A DNA stretch of 64,000 nucleotides, from NCBI RefSeq assembly GCF_003589595.1, contig NW_020653852.1:4555713-4619712 (forward strand), given 5' to 3'. Position numbers and translations under genes: made by a program. Positions 10,046 through 20,012 of this stretch are shown one piece after another. The first letter of the stretch is position 1. Every line of letters begins with the position of its first letter. The notes beneath the pieces were generated by a model. It was given only the letters and a program-made list of their open reading frames with translations. It was not told the origin of the DNA and did not search any database. This DNA comes from Hyposmocoma kahamanoa. Its lineage: Eukaryota > Arthropoda > Insecta > Lepidoptera > Cosmopterigidae.

Positions 10046-10227
10046 GAAGGTAAAGGACTTTAGACATTTTTAGAGATAATTAGTTCCATAAAGGTCTTTT
10101 TGTAATCAAGTTGCTGAAAAAATCTAATTAAAAAATGACCTTTAAGCAACTAATTATCTCTAAAAATAGAGTCGTGTTCTTTCTCGCCCTCCCGTACACT
10201 CTAATTTTATTAAGTTCTTTACCTTTC
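10046..10227. mobile_element. Hairpin-forming, MITE-like element
   Basis: Outer arms GAAGGTAAAGGACTT and AAGTTCTTTACCTTTC; inner arms TTTTTAGAGATAATTAGTT and AACTAATTATCTCTAAAAA are a perfect 19-bp inverted match. A non-palindromic stretch lies inside the right side. It ends just before B4. No target duplication could be fixed. Confidence 0.55.
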
Positions 10228-10232
10228 ATTTT

Positions 10233-10632
10233 TAACCGTCTTCAAAAAAAGAAGGAGGATGTTACGCTATAACTCCGGTATTTGTGAACCGATTTTCATG
10301 TTTTTTTTTGTTGGAAAGAGGGTACCTCCACAGTAATCCCGTTTCATTTTGAAGAAAATTATCTACCTCTAAGGGTGACTGTTCACGCATGAAGATTCCT
10401 TTTTGTAAATAGCGCCTAAATTTTATTATAAAGAGCAATTATTTTAATGGTTGATTTTGCTATTCTCCAATTCAAGGCGCTTTTCTCGCTCAATATACTT
10501 TGAGTAGTGAGAACCGATTTTTATTATCTCCTATGTCAAGTCACGTATAGTAGGGAACTAGGGGTTGAATCCGGGTTTACGCACTTTCCGGTAACCGATT
10601 TCAATAAAACTACGATGACGTAATTTCATTTT
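10233..10632 (-). repeat. Family B, long form (B4), truncated
   Basis: Antisense: starts TAACCGTCTTCAAAAAAAG and runs through CTCCGGTATTTGTGAACCGA, CTATTCTCCAATTCAAGGCG and GTGAGAACCGATTTTTATTA to GACGTAATTTCATTTT, where the AGTACTCTGTACTGAGAT end is missing. Confidence 0.85.
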
Positions 10633-12165
10633 TAGTCAAATAATATAGTAGACGTGTAGCTGCTTCATGTAAAGAACAATATTCATTTAGGATTGCTGTT
10701 TTGTAAAATGTAAAGAAACAAAATAAAAGTTTAGACTCGTATAGTTAAAAACTACTGACAAAATAGAAACTCCTACTATGGTTAAGCTAAGAAAAATTGA
10801 AAGCAGAATTTAACTTCGTTAGAATAAAGGCGCCTGCGGGGCTGTCGTCTTAAAGGGAGACAGTGCAGAGAACAGAAATGAAATTTACTACACCGCCAAG
10901 AGTCTAGCTTTTAAGTTTATGGTCATAATGATCTATGGGATTGGCGTTTGTTCAAAAAGACCGTATAAATGAACAGCAATCTTATAAAGTACGAGAAAGT
11001 AGTAATCCATTAAAAGTTATGATTCTGGTACTGATTTGGTTGAGTTTCAGAACTTACACGAATGCTGAATAAAAAAAGTGTTCACGTTACAATAAGAGGC
11101 GCGTTTCTAATATAGTAAAAAGTAGGTATAGAATCTCATAGCACAAAAGAAAACTATAATAACTTTCATCAGGCAATGTTAACTTGTTAATCAAAACTAT
11201 TATTACGAAAGCGAAAGTAACTCATTCCATTATGTTTTAATGCCTAAGCCGCTGATACAAATTCGATGGATTTAGATATAGAGATAGATGGGACCTAAAA
11301 GTAGGATATAGGCTGCATTATGTCACAAAAATAAATCTTAAGGGGGTGAAATAAGGTGTACCGGTGCCTCCTCTTTTATCCCCATCCCACCTTTTTATCA
11401 CCAGTTTCTCTGGTTCCTGGTCACCTGCTTTGAAATTTTGAATCGTTCTTAAATTCCTTTTCTTCTTCGTCACTTACTTTTTTCTTTCCATCGCCACTTT
11501 CTTCTAAATTTCTGAAACGAGCATACGTGCTCAAGTTCACATATAATTCTAACCAGTTAAATCATGTAACCTAACTGCTTAGAAAGCTCTTTTGGGGTAA
11601 TTCCTTTTTACCATGACCTGTATTTCATTTAAGTTGGGAGTATTTTTATACGATTGTACCTGTTTTTATATCATTAGGTTTTGTTACAGCCTTTACGCGT
11701 TTACTTTACGTGTTTTTTCCCCTTGATGTCCTTCTCTTTCTTATTTCTACAAGAAAATTCATGTGGACCGAACCTTTTATTTAATTACGCGAGGCCTGCG
11801 TGACAAGGGGATGAATGTTTGTATGGAGAACCAATCATTTCTCAAGTTAAGTTACTCGAAATACTTAGGCCTTCTACTAGTCACCTGTATCACTCACACA
11901 TTCATACAGATGTGAAAAAGTGAATGATCATTTGACTTTGACATTGTATTAAAAATATACTAGATATATACTCTTTGTCGTACCTTTGGGGAAATAAGGC
12001 TACATATGCAAAATGACACCTTTTCAGGAGGTTCTACAAAGAAAATTAGTAGATAGTACATTTTCAGATGCACATAATTTGTTTCATGTAATTCATTACA
12101 TTATTTTTATGACTTTCATATGCTAAAAGCACTTTTGATGTGTGATAATACATGTGGCTTTATAC
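10633..12165. other. No recognised feature
   Basis: About 1.5 kb with no sizeable open frame and no match to repeats elsewhere in the window. This is one of the larger blocks I cannot assign. Confidence 0.35.
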
Positions 12166-12167
12166 GA

Positions 12168-12268
12168 CCTAGGTGGCCCAACAGTTTGCACTGTGGGCAC
12201 TAAATGAGGAGATCCCGGTTCGATTCCCAGTAAGGAAAATGAACTTTCTAAATTAGTTCTGGTCTGGG
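12168..12268 (+). repeat. SINE E, tRNA-like head
   Basis: GACCTAGGTGGCCCAACAGT (box A-like) and CCCGGTTCGATTCCCAG (box B) are followed by AGGAAAATGAACTTTCTAAA and TTCTGGTCTGGGAC, as in other E copies. The body is cut off by a family A copy. Confidence 0.6.
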
Positions 12269-12545
12269 ACTTTTTAGTAGCAGTAGATCTCCTTGTGAAA
12301 GAGCTCGTCCAGGGAAGTATTGTCGCCTTACCTATTTCTACCGCCGAGCAATAATGTCACTGCGTTCCGGTTTTGAAGGCTGCTGGTGAAATTACAGGCA
12401 CATGGGACTTGTCAACTTATGTCTCGGGGTGACATAAGTTGACAATGATCTTTGCGATTTAAAGCTCTGAGTTGCACTGCAAGCATTATAGGTAGGCGTA
12501 TCGCTTGCCATTCGTCCAGTACTTAGTATCATAAAAAAAAGAATT
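12269..12545 (+). repeat. Family A, near full length
   Basis: Sense copy from TTTAGTAGCAGTAG to AGTATCATAAAAAAAAG. A small internal rearrangement repeats the CATAAGTTGACAA motif in place of the CGGGCGCAGTGG block. Confidence 0.85.
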
Positions 12546-13029
12546 CTCTGTATCTATAGCTGCAGAATAACAAAAGAACTTTATGGGTATTACTAGGCAG
12601 TCTAAACCAATTCATTTCGAACTTTATACATCCTCTTAACGTTTAACCGCTGAACCACAGAGGAATGAAAGTATTTAATGAAAATATACATTCACTCGTC
12701 TCTTAAAAAGTTCTACAACGAAACATCCAATCCTCGACTGAATAAAAAAAATTATCTACTCTGTAACACCCATCAAAAATCATCCCCATCCTGAAATTAA
12801 AATTGGTTATTTATATTATTTTTGCATGCGGGTATTAAATTTTAATCCCTGGAAACCTTTTTTAGATCTTATTTTTGTACACGCTGTATCTCTGCTCATT
12901 TGTTTTCACATTTACGAGAAGAGCAAAACAAAATATATTTACCACTTGCAATTACCTTGTATATTGTTGTTTTTTTCTTTACAAGTATCATAAGTTCACT
13001 CACAGCTCGACTAACGAATCAAATATTAA
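12546..13029. other. No recognised feature
   Basis: AT-rich. The overlapping open frames near 12875-13172 run into a SINE E relic and have no known domain. Confidence 0.35.
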
Positions 13030-13235
13030 TATTGACGACCTCTATCGTCAAGTGGCTTGCACACCGATTTTCACGTGCCAATCCTCGACCGGGTCAATTA
13101 AGAAAAGTCACTTTTCTATATCGCCTCGGATCTGAATGTTTGGAGTACCGTCGTTGTTTCCGATTTCTATAACACAAGTACTATTGTTACTTACTTTGGG
13201 ATCAGACTAACATTATGTGACGTTGTCTAATATAT
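13030..13235 (+). repeat. SINE E copy, diverged head
   Basis: A worn tRNA-like head (CAAGTGGCTTGCAC, then CCTCGACCGGGTCA) and the family body GTACCGTCGTTGTTTCCGAT, TAACACAAGTACT and TTACTTTGGGATCAGAC, shared with 18812-19012 and the antisense copy at 50750-51000. Confidence 0.6.
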
Positions 13236-13503
13236 ATTGAAATGAAATGAAATAATTTTATTTCAGACAGTAGGTATAGTTATATGTCTATATTGTGTTA
13301 ATGAGTACTTACAATTACGTTAGTAGAAAGCAAATTGTTCATTTTCATGAACGAGAATGGACATCCGTCCTGTCCATCCTCGCTGATACCACCTTAAGAA
13401 GACTGTTGGTGCTGCCTCTCACTCTGGCCAACATGCATGCCACTCTCTTGCGAACCACTGTCTGAAAACTATCTAGCTATGTAGCTGTAAAACAAAGAGA
13501 ATA

Positions 13504-15081
13504 TTGCGATACCAATATTACGCCGCAAAATCAGAAAATAAGAAACAACAATATAGGTTGTACTCGAAAATATTGCGCAAATGTTTAAACGTAGCTCAAA
13601 AACTCTACAATGACAAACTAATAAAAAAGGCAAAAAATAAAGCAAAAACATCTTGGAAAATTGTAAAAAATGAATTTAATAATCTTAACTGTGACCAATT
13701 TATAAATGAAATTGTAATAAATAATAGTATTTTAACTGATCCAATCAGCATAGCAAATGAATTTAATAACTATCTAATTAATTTAACAAACTCTAACAAA
13801 AATGTAACAAAAAACACTAACAAAACCCACTTGATGAATAGTATTTATATCCAACCTCTAGAACCAAAAGAAATACATCATATAGTGAAATCGTTAAATA
13901 GTACAAATTCAACAGGATATGATGATATATCGACTAAAGTAGTCAAGTATTGTGCCTCTGAGTTGAATGCGCCCCTCACTTATTTGATTAATCTATCATT
14001 TGAAAATGGTATTTTTCCAGAATTGCTTAAAGTACCAATTATTAAGCCTCTACATAAAAAAGGTAAGAAAAATGACATGTCCAATTACCGTCCTATAACG
14101 TTGGTTCCAGTGCTCTCCAAAGTATTTGAGAAAGCAATGAAACTAAGACTTCTCGATTTTGATTCCAAATACAAATTAATAAAACCAGAACAATTTGGAT
14201 TCCAACAAAATAAGTCTACTTCTTTGGCGATTTTCCACTTGGTGCATGAAATAGTTAAAAATGTAAATAAAGGTATACCTACAGCTAGTATATTCTTTGA
14301 TATGACTCGCGCTTTCGACTTCGTATCTTATGACTTACTTCTCCAAAAACTAGATAATCTTGGTATTAGGGGTTTGGCACGTGACTGGTTGGCCTCGTAT
14401 TTGTGTAATAGGAAACAAGCGGTGGAAATCAGAAGTCTGGATAAAAATTGTCACGTAGTTTCGAATAAATCTTTATTTAGAGTAAATGCATTCGGTGTGC
14501 GTCAAGGTAGCGTCCTTGGACCATTACTTTTCCTACTCTACATAAACGACCTCCCTGATATTACACCTCATAAATGCATATTATTTGCAGATGACTTATC
14601 CATAACGATACCTTATAAGGAAAATATACAAAACTACGAATCTGACATAAACAATACAATTGCACTAGTAATTAGCTGGCTCAATAACAATAATTTGACA
14701 GTAAATTTTAATAAAACTAACTTTATACAATTTGGGACGATTAGACACAAGAAGTTAAAATTAAATATAAGTTACAATGGGGAAATTTTACAAGTAGAGC
14801 AAACTAAATTTCTAGGTGTTATAATTGACAATAAATTTCAATGGAATCTTCATATCGATAGAGTACTAAATAGTATAAATCGTTATGTCTATGTTCTAAG
14901 GCAACTACGTGACACATCCGCGTTGTCTACTACTTTGGGTGCTTACCATGGCTACGTCGCTTCAATACTTCGATATGGGCTTGTACTATGGGGAAATTCG
15001 GCGGAGGCAAATAAACTATTTGTAGCACAAAAAAAAATGTGTACGAGCAATGTGTGGCTTAGGACCCCGCGAAACGTGTAA
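13504..15081 (+). CDS. Non-LTR retrotransposon reverse transcriptase (partial)
   Basis: A 525-codon frame, the longest in the window; it is open from 13477, so 13504 (a TTG) is not a true start. Residues 1-130 are a lysine- and asparagine-rich linker, as found between endonuclease and RT. RT blocks in order: NYRPITLVPVLSKVFEKAM at 194-212; EQFGFQQNKST at 229-239; motif A FFDMTRAFD with catalytic Asp near 266; motif B GVRQGSVLGP from 331; motif C FADD at 361-364 with both aspartates; FLGVIID at 436-442. All expected catalytic acids are present. The protein would copy element RNA at a nicked chromosomal target. By its blocks it fits the Jockey/CR1 group; I cannot fix the clade by eye. The frame ends early through a shift in a run of nine A near 15030. 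Confidence 0.93.
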   Translation: MRYQYYAAKSENKKQQYRLYSKILRKCLNVAQKLYNDKLIKKAKNKAKTSWKIVKNEFNNLNCDQFINEIVINNSILTDPISIANEFNNYLINLTNSNKNVTKNTNKTHLMNSIYIQPLEPKEIHHIVKSLNSTNSTGYDDISTKVVKYCASELNAPLTYLINLSFENGIFPELLKVPIIKPLHKKGKKNDMSNYRPITLVPVLSKVFEKAMKLRLLDFDSKYKLIKPEQFGFQQNKSTSLAIFHLVHEIVKNVNKGIPTASIFFDMTRAFDFVSYDLLLQKLDNLGIRGLARDWLASYLCNRKQAVEIRSLDKNCHVVSNKSLFRVNAFGVRQGSVLGPLLFLLYINDLPDITPHKCILFADDLSITIPYKENIQNYESDINNTIALVISWLNNNNLTVNFNKTNFIQFGTIRHKKLKLNISYNGEILQVEQTKFLGVIIDNKFQWNLHIDRVLNSINRYVYVLRQLRDTSALSTTLGAYHGYVASILRYGLVLWGNSAEANKLFVAQKKMCTSNVWLRTPRNV

Positions 15082-15448
15082 ACCTTTGTTTAAAACTCTC
15101 AATATTTTTTTTTTTTTTTCCACCGCTGCCTTGTATGTACATTTTTGAAGAGTCTATGTTTGTAAAAAACAATTATAAACTTTTCAAAAGGACACGAGAC
15201 GTTCATTCAATAAATATAAGGTAAAGTAAATAGACAAATTAATTAATCACAGTAATACCAAATTAACTTACTACCTGAGACAATCTGGAGCTATGTGTGT
15301 GAAAATATATAATGCTTTACCCTCTGACATAAAAGATGTAAATAATAATCATTTATTTAAACGTAAGTTCATGTCATGGTTGAGAGATAAAAGATTTTAC
15401 TCCCTTAATGACTTTTTTTCATACAAAGATTGTCAAATTTCAATATAA
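15030..15448 (+). pseudogene. Displaced carboxy-terminal part of the same LINE ORF
   Basis: After the A run, another frame continues the protein: CGLGPRETCKPLFKTLNIF, and later IYNALPSDIKDV and FMSWLRDKRFYSLNDF, ending at a TAA at 15446-15448. A long T run near 15106-15120 and several stops around 15220-15290 break it further. The ending resembles that of the relic at 42640-43340 (KIPNNIKDI, then KKAYYSVSEF), so the two are probably related. Confidence 0.75.
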
Positions 15449-16127
15449 TTGATTGACATAAAATTGACATTAATTCATTATGTATAATTTTTAAATTTTG
15501 ATTATTATTATTATTACTTTTAACTTGACATGACATAAATTTACTAGTACTTATGACATTTATAAATTAATAACTTTTTTTTTATACCTTTAAATTACTA
15601 GATTTGCTTTGAATTATATACAATTTATAGAATTTTATAAAATTTAATATTTGCATGCCGATTTCGGTTAAATATGAGAACTGTTACTATCTATAAAATA
15701 CCATCTTATGTAAACCATATTTTGAGCAAATAAATATCATTCATTCATTCATTCATTCATTCATTCATATCAATCCTAGCCTTCGCGAACATCCTTAAGG
15801 CATTACAGAGTCGAGGCAGCCCCAGCAGTTTTCAGTATGCTTTTTTAGTGTAATTGCTCCACAGGTTGCACATGTATAGGGTCAGGCAAGATGTTTTGAA
15901 AAGGGTGATTTTAACCTCGTATCAGCACCAGGAAACCTGCGGGCCAGCATATCACCGCAAGTGCTCTGCGTTAAATTATAATATTATATATTTATATATA
16001 ACATGGCAATAAGATAAATTAACGCGGCTGCGTTAGGAGACGTCATGGGACCAGTAAGTGCCCAAAATGTAGGTTTGTTTGAAAAAACAAAAAATGTTAA
16101 TCCTAAAAATTTAAGAAAAAACTCGAC

Positions 16128-16180
16128 CTTGATTGAGGGGAGACCCGTGCCCAGAAGTGGGTAGTGGGTTGAAGATTAAT
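16128..16180 (+). repeat. RTE-type LINE 3'UTR fragment, diverged
   Basis: GATTGAGGGGAGACCCGTGC followed by CCAGAAGTGGG resembles the GCCCAGCAGTGGGACGT block at 40255-40290. Confidence 0.45.
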
Positions 16181-16479
16181 TTAGTAAAGTTTAGTTCAAC
16201 GCTCCAATTCGACCACAGAGAAATCATAATAGGAAGTGGTTTTGCATTCCAAAACATCGTACTAGTCTCAGATTGCACTGTCCACTGTCACAGATGTACC
16301 TATACACTTTATATGCAATATTACAATTCAGCAGATTTGGCAACTATGTCTGTGAATTTACTTAAAAGACTTGTATTGCACTAATAGTTATAGATTCTGT
16401 TTATTCTCTTAATAAGTATTTTTTATAGAATGTTAACATTATGTAAAAAAACGAAAACATATTATTGATAATGCGGTGT

Positions 16480-16590
16480 TCTCCTCTAAGTAACGGGGCA
16501 ATTGTATTTATATATTTTGTATTATCTTATTATAATGTATATTGTATTCATTGTTGGAGAACCAAATAAATAAATAAATAAAAAATTATG
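16480..16590 (+). mobile_element. LINE 3' end with (AAAT)n tail
   Basis: Ends ATTCATTGTTGGAGAACC and then AAATAAATAAATAAATAAA. Only the 3' untranslated end is recognisable; upstream sequence to 16180 may belong to it. Confidence 0.5.
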
Positions 16591-16627
16591 ATTATGATGT
16601 TTATATTAAAATTTATTGATCATGAAG

Positions 16628-16880
16628 TGAACTAATAGAATAGACATTTATTGCAACGACACATCACACAGATAGAAAAAACTAAAAAGAATTATTAAAC
16701 AAAATGATAAATTCAACAAACAAAAAAACAACATAAAATAGGACAAAACAGGCAAAAACAAATATAACGACTACAAATGTTGTACTGTCATTTGTATGGT
16801 TGTGGCGTACGCAAAAGGACTTCATTCAGCTTATGCCACAGCCATAACTGACTGTGGCACTGCTTTTCAATCAGAAAAAT
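16628..16880 (-). mobile_element. LINE 3' end, antisense
   Basis: AATAGACATTTATTGCAACG then an A-rich stretch, and GACTTCATTCAGCTTATGCC with ACTGTGGCACTGC. This layout is shared with the nested fragment at 6036-6477 and with 1382-1467. Confidence 0.45.
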
Positions 16881-16924
16881 AAACGATCGTCAAAAATCGA
16901 GTAAGTCTGTAGGCACCTTATGGG

Positions 16925-17110
16925 ACATCCCTCATCAGTGTGCGCTGGCTGGTAAAAGATCTATTTCGCTGCTCTCCTCCACCGCGTGTAATACGTCTTA
17001 CCCAGCTGCATTTGAGCTTTAATATTCGATGTCTTATGTCTTGGAATTCTTTTACGTCCCACAAACTGAGAGACCTTTTGCCTATTTTCTTCCACTCTTT
17101 TCTGTTATCA
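16925..17110 (-). pseudogene. Possible RTE-type LINE carboxy-terminal relic
   Basis: The minus strand reads FQDIRHRILKLKCSWVRRI, which has the spacing of the DIRYRI.KLK..W.GHI segment at the carboxy end of RTE-like polymerases. Too short and decayed to be certain. Confidence 0.4.
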
Positions 17111-17364
17111 GTAAATCTTTATTAATATTTCATAACCGGGTCTACAGTACAATACAAATAATCTAATTATAAGATAAACGAAATAAAAGACAAAGAAAGT
17201 TACAATGAACCTAGTCCGGCTCGTCTATTTCGTCACTCCAACCATTTTTTTGGCTATTTTCGCTTTTTAACAACTCCTATTTGTCTCGCTGCAAAGCATA
17301 AAACTCTGGTTAGAGTTTATACTAAAGTTCACGTACAAAGCTGGCTCAATGTCACGATGGGAAC

Positions 17365-17795
17365 TTGGCTAGTCATTCAATTTTTTACTGAATTGATATT
17401 CAATTATTTTTTATGCGAAATTACTCGAGTGTTCGATCTTTGTATTAATAATTATAACAAACTCGTGGAGTAATTTCACATAAAAAATAATTGAATATCA
17501 ATTCAATAAAAAATTAAATATAATTTAAATAGCGACGTCTCTAGCCAGGGCTGGTAGTTGTAAAGATATCTAACTGGGTGACAAAATACTTAAGATTTCT
17601 CATAGATGGCGCTACGGCTAAAAAATCGTTGAAAAAACCAAATATAACAAATGACAAGAAACAGAGTAAAATTCGTGAGGTCCGCTGGTTCGCTCCATGG
17701 CTTAATTGGTATAGCCTCTGGTACAGTATGCTAGAAGACGTCGGTTCGAATCCGGCCGGATCGATCTTTGTATTAATAATTATAAAACTTAATTT
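17365..17795 (+). repeat. Family F element (F2), with hairpin at its left end
   Basis: Contains the body block GCGACGTCTCTAGCCAGGGC, CTCATAGATGGCGCTACGGC, the tRNA-like module (box A TGGCTTAATTGG, box B GGTTCGAATCC at about 17743) and GATCTTTGTATTAATAATTA. To the left is a tail in inverted arrangement (see the hairpin entry). The 105-codon open frame at 17578-17895 is only a read through this repeat. Confidence 0.8.
17381..17513. repeat. Large inverted repeat made of family F tails
   Basis: Arms 17381-17426 and 17468-17513 are 46 bp with about two mismatches (core GAATTGATATTCAATTATTT). The 41-nt loop carries TTCGATCTTTGTATTAATAA, the normal sequence before the F tail. So one arm is the usual tail and the other its mirror image. 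Confidence 0.85.
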
Positions 17796-18362
17796 TTCAA
17801 ATCCAGGGTCATCTTCATTCAGTGCCTACAGAGCAGACCATTGGTTCACCGGGGTCGTCATCAATAAAAAATATTATAAAAACAATCCTCTATAATAATG
17901 CAATTTAAGCAATCTCATTTGATAACAAGATAGATAGGGGTTTCATGTAACAGTAGCGCGGGGTTGCCCTATATCATTATACGATGGAAATAATTTATCA
18001 GGCTCCCGATAGGCCCCTCACTATATCACCTTATATCTTGGGTAACGGGTAACGGTTATCATCTAGCTATAAGTAAATATAAATGCCGTCATATGTGTTA
18101 TAATTACTTATATATAAGGTAACGTGTACTTGACTTTTTTCTACAGATCCAAGAAACATAATGGCTTGTATTGTTTTGAAAAAAAAAAAATGTATGAAAA
18201 ATTAGATATCGGAATAGGCGTATTGTATTTACTTAAACTCCAAATAATGCATATAGAGTGTATTATAACGGCGGAATGCATATCTCTTACGTGCCAGTAA
18301 CAGCTTTATTGTATTGTCCAAGCAAGTTAATATTGGCCTTTTTTAACTCTAGTGTTGCATCG
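17796..18362. other. No recognised feature
   Basis: AT-rich, with an A run near 18180. No open frame with known similarity. Confidence 0.35.
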
Positions 18363-18366
18363 GTAA

Positions 18367-18528
18367 GAGCGGTTACACACTTTAAACAGCCATGCAAACG
18401 CGATATAAACGCGCGATTGCATCGCTACACTTGGGATTTATAAACGATTGCGTCGATGCAATCGCGCGTTTGTATCGATGCAATCGCGCGTTTGTATCAC
18501 TGCTAACAGTTGCCATGTGTACCCACTC
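18367..18528. mobile_element. 162-bp MITE-like element, CpG-rich, TAA duplication
   Basis: Flanked by TAA on both sides (18364-18366 and 18529-18531). The ends GAGCGGTTACACA and TGTGTACCCACTC are imperfect inverted repeats. Inside are two tandem 22-bp units (18453-18474, 18475-18496; TCGATGCAATCGCGCGTTTG core) and an inverted copy AAACGCGCGATTGCATCG at 18407-18424, so it can fold. TSD size fits PIF/Harbinger. Confidence 0.65.
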
Positions 18529-18589
18529 TAAAGCGTCTTGTAAGTAATTTGTTTTTGGCGTGGAGGGATTTATTTATTTTATTAGTGTT

Positions 18590-18757
18590 GCGAATTTGTC
18601 ATTTAAAGTTGTAATTTAAGTCTCATTAATTTCAACTTAACCTTTGTCTGTTGGTGAGGACCTATAACTGGCTCTCCATCATTGTTAAAATTTTTGTTCT
18701 GTAAGATAGAAGTTGGTCTTGCAATAATTTAAAATAAAATAAATAAATAACTGAAAT
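18590..18757 (+). mobile_element. LINE 3' end with (AAAT)n tail
   Basis: TTGGTCTTGCAATAATTTAA followed by AATAAAATAAATAAATAA, the form of a non-LTR element tail. The 5' boundary is uncertain. Confidence 0.5.
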
Positions 18758-18811
18758 TCCGGAATTATTAAAATATTTACTTAATTTGCCCACAATGATA
18801 ACATTCGTAGT

Positions 18812-19012
18812 AGAGTGGTTTGAAAAACCGATATTGCCATCTCTGAGATCCCGGGTTCAAGCCAGGTCGGGTCAAGTAGAATACTAACATTTCTATATTG
18901 TTCCGGGTCTGGTGTTTATGGTGCCGTTGTTGTTTCCGATTTCCAAAACACAGATGATTTAGTTCTTACTTTGGGATCAGAACAACGTTAGTGATGATGT
19001 TGTCGACAAGTG
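18812..19012 (+). repeat. SINE E copy
   Basis: tRNA-like head (GTAGAGTGGTTTGAAAAA; box B-like GATCCCGGGTTCAAGCC) followed by CCGGGTCTGGTGTTTATGGT, TGCCGTTGTTGTTTCCGATT and CTTACTTTGGGATCAGA. The most complete copy of this family here. Confidence 0.7.
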
Positions 19013-19781
19013 GTATTTATTAATAAAGGCAGTTGGGAAAGTTTGGTATAAGATCTCATTATCAATACGGCATTTCAGACTGACAGACAAACTTGTAAAA
19101 TACAGATGAGAGAAGATAAAAATGTCTTGATATAAAATAATAGAATTAGCGACGTAGCTGTAAATACATGTTGGTTTTAGGTATTTTTGTTTAAGGTTTA
19201 AGGGATAAAATTGTGTTTCTGTTTACGTGGTCCCGTGTCAGTGGATTCTTTGTTTATACGGCTTAAAATAGAGGTTGAAATCCTTTACTAGATTTCACAT
19301 AATGTATTTAATGACTAAATGAATGATGAATGAATAAATGAATTGAATATCCACATGAAAAATTATAGTAACAACACAGCTATATAACAAAAGAATAAGG
19401 TGACGCACAACGCAAATGTTTTTTTTTATTTGTAATAATCTTTGAATGAATAAATGAATGAATTAACGGATGAATTGATGAAATATTCTTTTTTGCAGAT
19501 TAAAATTAAAATGACAACACAGTTGTGTGTCACAAAATTTATGCAGTTATTTTATAGAATGGGACAATAATTTGTAATGTTTAACTTTAAATGTCGTATA
19601 AAACCAACAACAGCTCGTAATTGTTTTTGGAATGACAAAAATTTTAATTGTGGTCGGCGAGTATCTTCAGTATAGGCAACCGAAACACTCGCCGATCAAC
19701 TAATTAGAATTGTTTTTTATCTTTAATTATAGGTTATTACATCGAAATCCGTCAAACTTGTCAAAATTTGTAAAATAAACC
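19013..19781. other. No recognised feature
   Basis: AT-rich with GAATGAATAAATGAA-type runs at 19318-19345 and 19443-19480, possibly old LINE tails. A short hairpin, TCGGCGAGT against ACTCGCCGA, lies at 19654-19701. Confidence 0.35.
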
Positions 19782-20012
19782 CATTGACTTACAATTATGT
19801 ATATGGACGTCGGGTCCGCGCTAAAAAGTGTCCGCACTTGTAAGCGCTAAAATCGTATACAGAGCGCCAAACTCCGCTTTAGTCTTCATTTGTTCTACTG
19901 ACAGCGCGATACTGCGATGACATTACAATTTAAATTTCGAATAGGTTGACTTGGGACATTTTTTTCGTGGTTTTTGTATTAGACCCGTCGTCCATTTATT
20001 TGTAAGTCAATG
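19782..20012 (+). mobile_element. Family C MITE (C2), internally deleted
   Basis: CATTGACTTACAA to TTGTAAGTCAATG, flanked by a perfect 8-bp duplication AATAAACC (19774-19781 and 20013-20020). About 60 bp shorter than C1: the segment after GATGACATTACAATTTAAATT is missing, as in C4. Confidence 0.92.

Larger units (their letters stand above)
13474..15768 (+). mobile_element. 5'-truncated non-LTR retrotransposon (LINE-1 of this window)
   Basis: About 2.3 kb inserted in an antisense LINE-2 relic. The left edge is where the open frame begins (13477, just after an in-frame stop at 13474-13476 that belongs to the junction). The right edge is a (ATTC)n tail at about 15742-15766. TATC occurs at both junctions and may be a 4-bp target duplication. 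It carries the reverse transcriptase and a degraded carboxy end, but no endonuclease domain or first ORF, as expected for 5' truncation. The long intact frame suggests a recent insertion relative to its surroundings. Confidence 0.9.
13238..16000 (-). pseudogene. Older LINE-2 relic, split by a younger LINE
   Basis: Two antisense halves, 13238-13473 and 15769-16000, are colinear with the LINE-2 relic at 5973-6735: 3' tail AAATGAAATGAAATAATTTT, then AAGAAGACTGTTGGTGCTGC up to AAAACTATC, resuming at ATCAATCCTAGCCTTCGCGA and AACATCCTTAAGGCATTACA. Minus-strand residues match the LINE-2 carboxy end, the part after the reverse transcriptase. The sequence has decayed beyond an open frame. It is the insertion target of the element at 13474-15768. 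Confidence 0.8.

Noticed and set aside
17578..17895. 105-codon gene
   Set aside because: Reads straight through the family F tRNA-like module.
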